DNA of 8,458 nucleotides from Dysgonamonadaceae bacterium (GTDB lineage Bacteria > Bacteroidota > Bacteroidia > Bacteroidales > Azobacteroidaceae), in NCBI GenBank assembly GCA_031255425.1, contig JAIRSN010000158.1, positions 1 through 8,458 on the forward strand, in the 5' to 3' direction. A program made the position numbers and the translations under genes. Shown piece by piece: positions 6,123 through 8,458 of this stretch (its first letter is position 1; each line of letters begins with the position of its first letter). Below the pieces are notes generated by a model that did not search any database, was not told where the DNA came from, and saw only the letters and a program-made list of their open reading frames with translations.

Positions 6123-7313
6123 TTCGGGGGCGAGGACACCCATTTTCAGAAAACTTTTTTCGATTCGTTCCAATGCGTAGTCCAACTGTTCGAACGTATG
6201 GCTTGCCATCAGCGAAAAGCGGATCAATGTATCGGAAGACGCAACGGCGGGAGCCACCACCGGATTCACAAACACACCGTGTTCGAACAAGTCCTTCGTC
6301 ACATAAAAAGTTTTCTCATTGTCGCGAATATACAGCGGAATAATCGGTGTAGAAGTGTGGCCGATTTCGCAACCCATTTCGCGGAAGCCTTTCAGGGCAT
6401 AATCCGTCAGTTTCCACAAATGTTCGATTCGTTCCGGTTCGCTTATCATAATATCGAGGGCAGCGCTTGCGGCAGCCGTTGCCGCGGGGGTATTGCTTGC
6501 GCTGAAAATATACGAACGGGAATTGTGGCGCAGGTAATTGATAATCGGTTCGGACGAAGCGATAAATCCGCCGATGGACGCCAACGACTTGCTGAAAGTC
6601 CCCATGACCAGATCCACATCCGGCAACACGCCGAAGTGGTCGCAGCTTCCGCGTCCCTGACGTCCAAGAACGCCTAATCCGTGCGCTTCATCGACCATTA
6701 CATTCGCATTGTATTTCCGGGCGAGGCGAACGATTTCGGGCAGGTTGGCAATATCGCCTTCCATGCTGAAAACGCCGTCGACGACGATCAGTTTTATTTT
6801 GTCGGGATCGCATTTCTGGAGTTGTTTTTCCAGCGACTCCATATCGTTGTGTTTGAACTTCATTTTCTGGGAGAACGACAGGCGATGTCCTTCAATAATC
6901 GATGCATGATCCAATTCGTCCCAAAGAATATAATCTTCGCGGCCGGTCAGGCAGGAAACGACGCCCAGGTTCACCTGAAATCCGGTAGAATAAGTCATAG
7001 CATCTTCCTTCCCCATGAATTTAGCCAATTTCTTTTCCAGTTCGATGTGAATATCGAGCGTTCCGTTCAGGTGCCGGCTACCGGCCATACCGGTTCCGTA
7101 TTTCTGCGTAGCAGCGATAGCGGCTTCCTTCACTTTGGGGTGATTCGTCAGGCCGAGATAAGCATTGGAGCCAAACATCAGAACGCTTTTCCCATTGATA
7201 ACGACTTCCGTATCCTGATCACTTTCAATAATTTTAGAATAAGGGTATATCCCCAGCGCCTTCGCCTTTTGAGGCGCATCATATTTACTCAGTTTATCCG
7301 TTAAAAGATTCAT
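6108..7313 (-). CDS. spt: Serine palmitoyltransferase-like PLP enzyme (alpha-oxoamine synthase)
   Basis: The 401-residue protein belongs to the alpha-oxoamine synthases, PLP enzymes that condense an amino acid with an acyl-CoA. Visible residues are the cofactor-stacking H136 in WDELDHASI (131-139), D208 and H211 in VDEAHGLG (207-214), the PLP lysine K242 in GTFSKSLASIGG (238-249), and R366 in the C-terminal domain. The N-terminus (KYDAPQKAKALGIYPY, 10-25) and the FGSNAYLGL segment (47-55) are like the Bacteroidales enzymes that make 3-ketosphinganine from serine and palmitoyl-CoA, the first step of sphingolipid synthesis. Close alternatives are 2-amino-3-ketobutyrate CoA ligase (kbl) and 8-amino-7-oxononanoate synthase (bioF); no biotin or threonine-degradation genes are nearby to support those. 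The start ATG (7311-7313) follows a leader of about 90 nt from a TAACTTTG box. The 3' end overlaps dnaX by 15 bp. The family is certain, the exact substrate less so. Confidence 0.8.
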   Translation of the reverse strand: MNLLTDKLSKYDAPQKAKALGIYPYSKIIESDQDTEVVINGKSVLMFGSNAYLGLTNHPKVKEAAIAATQKYGTGMAGSRHLNGTLDIHIELEKKLAKFMGKEDAMTYSTGFQVNLGVVSCLTGREDYILWDELDHASIIEGHRLSFSQKMKFKHNDMESLEKQLQKCDPDKIKLIVVDGVFSMEGDIANLPEIVRLARKYNANVMVDEAHGLGVLGRQGRGSCDHFGVLPDVDLVMGTFSKSLASIGGFIASSEPIINYLRHNSRSYIFSASNTPAATAAASAALDIMISEPERIEHLWKLTDYALKGFREMGCEIGHTSTPIIPLYIRDNEKTFYVTKDLFEHGVFVNPVVAPAVASSDTLIRFSLMASHTFEQLDYALERIEKSFLKMGVLAPELIKC

Positions 7314-7349
7314 ATAGTTTAATACAATGGATTTTAATTTACATCATTT

Positions 7350-7357
7350 TATCTTTG
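7350..7357 (+). promoter_or_regulatory. Possible + strand -7 box (TATCTTTG) in spt leader
   Basis: TATCTTTG on the + strand matches TAnnTTTG and lies inside the spt leader, pointing away from spt toward the toxin-antitoxin genes. No -33 TTG is found at the right spacing, and no reading frame follows within 200 bp. In such A/T-rich DNA a chance match is likely. Confidence 0.2.
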
Positions 7358-7410
7358 TATTATCATTTTTTTCTTACGTTCTTGTATGATATGTAGAAAA
7401 AAATCGGCTG

Positions 7411-7418
7411 CAAAGTTA
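7411..7418 (-). promoter_or_regulatory. Promoter -7 box for spt (TAACTTTG on - strand)
   Basis: CAAAGTTA on the + strand reads TAACTTTG on the - strand, a full match to TAnnTTTG. The -33 region (around 7439-7442) is poor. Transcription would start near 7404, leaving a leader of about 90 nt, A/T-rich and without an obvious fold, before the ATG at 7313. Confidence 0.5.
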
Positions 7419-7482
7419 ATAAATTATTCCGGTTATGAAAGAATTTGCGATGTTATATTTGCTGGAGGCAGAAAAACGGGTA

Positions 7483-7528
7483 CGGGGAAATTCCCGACCG
7501 GGTAAGGATCTTTTTTAGAGGAAAAAAG
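7483..7528. terminator. Possible terminator-like inverted repeats
   Basis: CGGG (7483-7486) pairs with CCCG (7493-7496), extended by a G-T pair. Fourteen bases further a run CTTTTTT (7510-7516) is followed after 5 bp by its perfect complement AAAAAAG (7522-7528). The second element is an A/T-only stem readable in both directions. Neither is a textbook terminator, because the GC stem and the T-run are too far apart. Together they lie between spt and the toxin-antitoxin promoter and could limit read-through. The rest of 7314-7595 holds only the promoters listed separately. Confidence 0.25.
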
Positions 7529-7539
7529 AATGTTTCTGA

Positions 7540-7571
7540 TTTGCTGAGTTCGGAAAAATAATCTATTTTTG
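7540..7571 (+). promoter_or_regulatory. Promoter for toxin-antitoxin operon (TTTG-N20-TATTTTTG)
   Basis: TTTG (7540-7543) and TATTTTTG (7564-7571) are separated by 20 bp, the best match to the Bacteroidota two-part promoter in this window. Transcription would start near 7578, about 18 nt before the antitoxin ATG at 7596. Such operons are usually autorepressed by the toxin-antitoxin complex, but I see no clear palindromic operator between 7560 and 7595. Confidence 0.65.
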
Positions 7572-7595
7572 TCAAATCATTAAACAATCAATATA

Positions 7596-7820
7596 ATGCA
7601 GCCTACCGGAATATATATCGAACGTAATGCCAAAGGCATGGCGACCTTTGTACGTATTGACCTCAAAAAATACGGCGAAAAACTCAAAGATTTTTTTGAC
7701 ATGGAAGGAATTACAATAGAAGGATCTCCTTATGATCCGGAATTTGTAGCGAAAATAAAGCGGGCAGAAAAACAACCATCCAAGAAAATAGATTTGAACC
7801 AATATGGAATTTCTATTTAA
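7596..7820 (+). CDS. Putative antitoxin paired with YoeB-like toxin
   Basis: This 74-residue protein lies directly ahead of a YoeB-like toxin and overlaps it by 17 bp, the usual antitoxin-first arrangement with translational coupling. It should bind and neutralise the toxin and perhaps repress the operon. It does not resemble YefM/Phd antitoxins: the usual N-terminal ISYSEAR-type DNA-binding segment is missing. Instead the N-terminal half reads TFVRIDLKKYGEKLKDFF (17-34), and the C-terminal half has SPYDPEFVAKIKRAEKQPSK (44-63), a charged, helix-prone segment that is the likely toxin-wrapping part. No recognisable helix-turn-helix or ribbon-helix-helix is obvious. The codon and base make-up is more A/T-rich than the core genes to the left. 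The antitoxin role is inferred from position and size; the family name is not certain. Confidence 0.75.
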   Translation: MQPTGIYIERNAKGMATFVRIDLKKYGEKLKDFFDMEGITIEGSPYDPEFVAKIKRAEKQPSKKIDLNQYGISI

Positions 7821-8064
7821 AGACGAATCCGAAGCAGATTTGGCATATTGGTATCAAACCGACAAAAAAACAATCAAGAAAATTGAAGCATTATTCAAAT
7901 CCATGAAAGCAAGTCCTTTCAGTGGAATTGGAAAACCGGAAGCGCTGAAATATGATTTATCCGGAAAGTGGTCGCGCAGAATTAACGGAAAAGACAGAAT
8001 TATTTATTCTGTTGAAAACGGAACAATTACAATCTATTCGCTTCGAGGTCATTATTCCAAGTAA
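7804..8064 (+). CDS. yoeB: YoeB-family mRNA endoribonuclease toxin
   Basis: YoeB toxins of the RelE/ParE fold bind the ribosomal A site and cut mRNA, stopping translation. The 86-residue length is right (84 in E. coli). The diagnostic block PFSGIGKPEALKYDLSGKWS (38-57) closely follows the E. coli PFEGKGKPEPLKHNLSGFWS pattern. All catalytic residues are present at the E. coli numbering: E46, R59, R65, H83 and Y84, followed by two extra residues (SK). The toxin is therefore likely active, so the upstream antitoxin must be functional for the host to tolerate it. Its ATG at 7804 lies inside the antitoxin frame. A run of seven A (7863-7869) near codons 20-22 is a minor slippage risk. DNA is A/T-rich compared with dnaX or speA, consistent with transfer as an accessory module. 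Confidence 0.92.
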   Translation: MEFLFKDESEADLAYWYQTDKKTIKKIEALFKSMKASPFSGIGKPEALKYDLSGKWSRRINGKDRIIYSVENGTITIYSLRGHYSK

Positions 8065-8079
8065 ATAAGTTTTTTATAA

Positions 8080-8193
8080 GAAAAATCATTTTGGCAAGTT
8101 TATATCGGTGGTATAGTTGCCGTAATAATAACCGTAGGTTGGGGACTTTATTTACAAAAAGAATCCACTGCAAAAAAGAAAGGGAGGAAATAA
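8080..8193 (+). pseudogene. Small membrane-span frame without a start codon
   Basis: An open frame of 37 codons follows a TAA at 8077-8079 and ends with TAA at 8191-8193, one base before the next ATG. It reads like a small membrane protein: SFWQ, then a hydrophobic stretch VYIGGIVAVIITVGWGLYL (residues 7-25), then a Lys-rich tail ending KKKGRK. No ATG, GTG or TTG occurs in frame ahead of the hydrophobic segment. Either the start has been lost by mutation, or a rare start codon is used. The tight junction with the next small gene suggests the two were once a co-translated pair. I do not recognise the family. It could also be a chance frame, but the coherent membrane segment and positive tail argue for a real or formerly real gene. 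Confidence 0.35.
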
Positions 8194-8194
8194 T

Positions 8195-8320
8195 ATGGGA
8201 GCAATTTACATGTATATTCTGGTTAGCGTGATTGCTTGTGTGGGAGGTATTTATTTTGTAATACAGGATAAGAAAAAGCACGAACAGGATTCAGATTCGG
8301 AGAATATCAATCCAAAGTGA
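8195..8320 (+). CDS. Small single-span membrane protein, hypothetical
   Basis: A 41-residue frame starts at ATG 8195 with a strong purine-rich Shine-Dalgarno-like GGGAGG (8182-8187) ahead, unusual in this window. Residues 4-23 (IYMYILVSVIACVGGIYFVI) form a single hydrophobic segment, followed by QDKKKHEQD and an acidic, polar tail rich in D, S, E and N. By the positive-inside rule the C-terminus would be cytoplasmic. The ATG is 1 bp after the stop of the preceding small frame, implying coupling. It ends 37 bp before the convergent tmRNA 3' end. I do not recognise the family and assign no function. It is short enough to be missed by standard gene callers. Confidence 0.5.
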   Translation: MGAIYMYILVSVIACVGGIYFVIQDKKKHEQDSDSENINPK

Positions 8321-8337
8321 TTAAAACGATTTTGGAA

Positions 8338-8356
8338 CAAAAAAAATCTTTGATTG
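8338..8356 (-). terminator. Possible ssrA terminator (T8 tract)
   Basis: On the - strand, just after the tmRNA end, AATC-AAA-GATT forms a weak 4-bp hairpin (8355-8345) running into eight T (8346-8339). The T-tract position is right for termination of ssrA, but the stem is poor, so the signal is tentative. Confidence 0.35.
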
Positions 8357-8458
8357 TGGAGTTGGAGGGACTCGAACCCTCGTCCAAACGAGGAATTAAT
8401 TTGCTTTCTACATGCTTATCCTTAGCTTGTTTTTCGACTCAATACACAACTAAGGATC
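8357..8458 (-). ncRNA. ssrA: tmRNA, 3' portion (truncated by window edge)
   Basis: tmRNA rescues stalled ribosomes: it enters as an alanine-charged tRNA mimic and supplies a short reading frame that tags the unfinished protein for proteolysis. On the - strand the window holds the 3' part. The T arm GAGGGTTCGAGTCCCTC is followed by the acceptor strand CAACTCC and discriminator A (8357). The segment AAGGATAAGCATGTAGAAAGC, just upstream, matches the conserved tmRNA region AAGCATGTAG between the last pseudoknot and the tRNA-like end, and the TTTGGAC before the T arm is also typical. The base after the discriminator is C, then AA, so the CCA end is not encoded and must be added by a nucleotidyltransferase. 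The tag frame and 5' half lie beyond the right edge. Confidence 0.9.

Noticed and set aside
8027..8281. 84-codon - strand frame over the small membrane frames
   Set aside because: A/T-rich frame starting within and covering the more coherent + strand frames; no family resemblance.
8357..8381. tRNA gene on the - strand
   Set aside because: The T arm and acceptor strand look like a tRNA, but the upstream AAGCATGTAG segment and lack of an anticodon arm at the right distance identify tmRNA.

Overview
This window reads as chromosomal DNA of a member of the Bacteroidota, most likely order Bacteroidales. The evidence is TAnnTTTG-type -7 promoter boxes ahead of most transcription units, starts that mostly lack Shine-Dalgarno sequences, protein sequences of Bacteroidales character (HolA, SpeA, DnaX), a serine palmitoyltransferase-like enzyme of the kind found in sphingolipid-making Bacteroidales, and a tmRNA gene whose CCA end is not encoded. 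I cannot fix the genus from sequence reading alone.

Layout. Positions 1-420 hold ten indel-free 42-bp tandem repeats, continuing off the left edge, each with a dyad-symmetric core. After a short intergenic stretch with a promoter and a leader stem-loop comes holA (567-1583, + strand), then speA (1653-3545) and xth (3561-4325) as a probable two-gene operon, then dnaX (4431-6122) with its own promoter. A convergent spt-like gene (7313-6108, - strand) overlaps the dnaX end by 15 bp. The part from 7314 to 8356 is visibly more A/T-rich and looks accessory: a promoter, a YoeB-type toxin-antitoxin pair (7596-8064), and two very small single-membrane-span reading frames (8080-8193 and 8195-8320). The right edge cuts the 3' part of ssrA (tmRNA) on the - strand.

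How the genes relate. holA and dnaX both encode clamp-loader subunits of DNA polymerase III (delta and gamma/tau), and xth encodes an AP endonuclease/3' exonuclease, so much of the window is DNA replication and repair. SpeA starts polyamine synthesis from arginine. The Spt-like enzyme would start sphingoid-base synthesis. The YoeB toxin is a ribosome-dependent mRNA endonuclease, and tmRNA rescues ribosomes stalled on cut mRNA; their adjacency is suggestive but probably reflects the use of ssrA 3' ends as landing sites for accessory DNA.

Most interesting points: (1) a run of ten A in dnaX, exactly at the boundary between the ATPase/collar part and the tau-specific part, where either alternative frame stops within eight codons, pointing to programmed production of a short gamma form; (2) the 42-bp repeat array, whose period equals four turns of B-DNA and whose variants keep dyad symmetry; (3) a YoeB toxin with a partner that does not look like YefM; (4) two tiny membrane-protein frames, one with no recognisable start codon. 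I did not find a clearly new multi-gene system.
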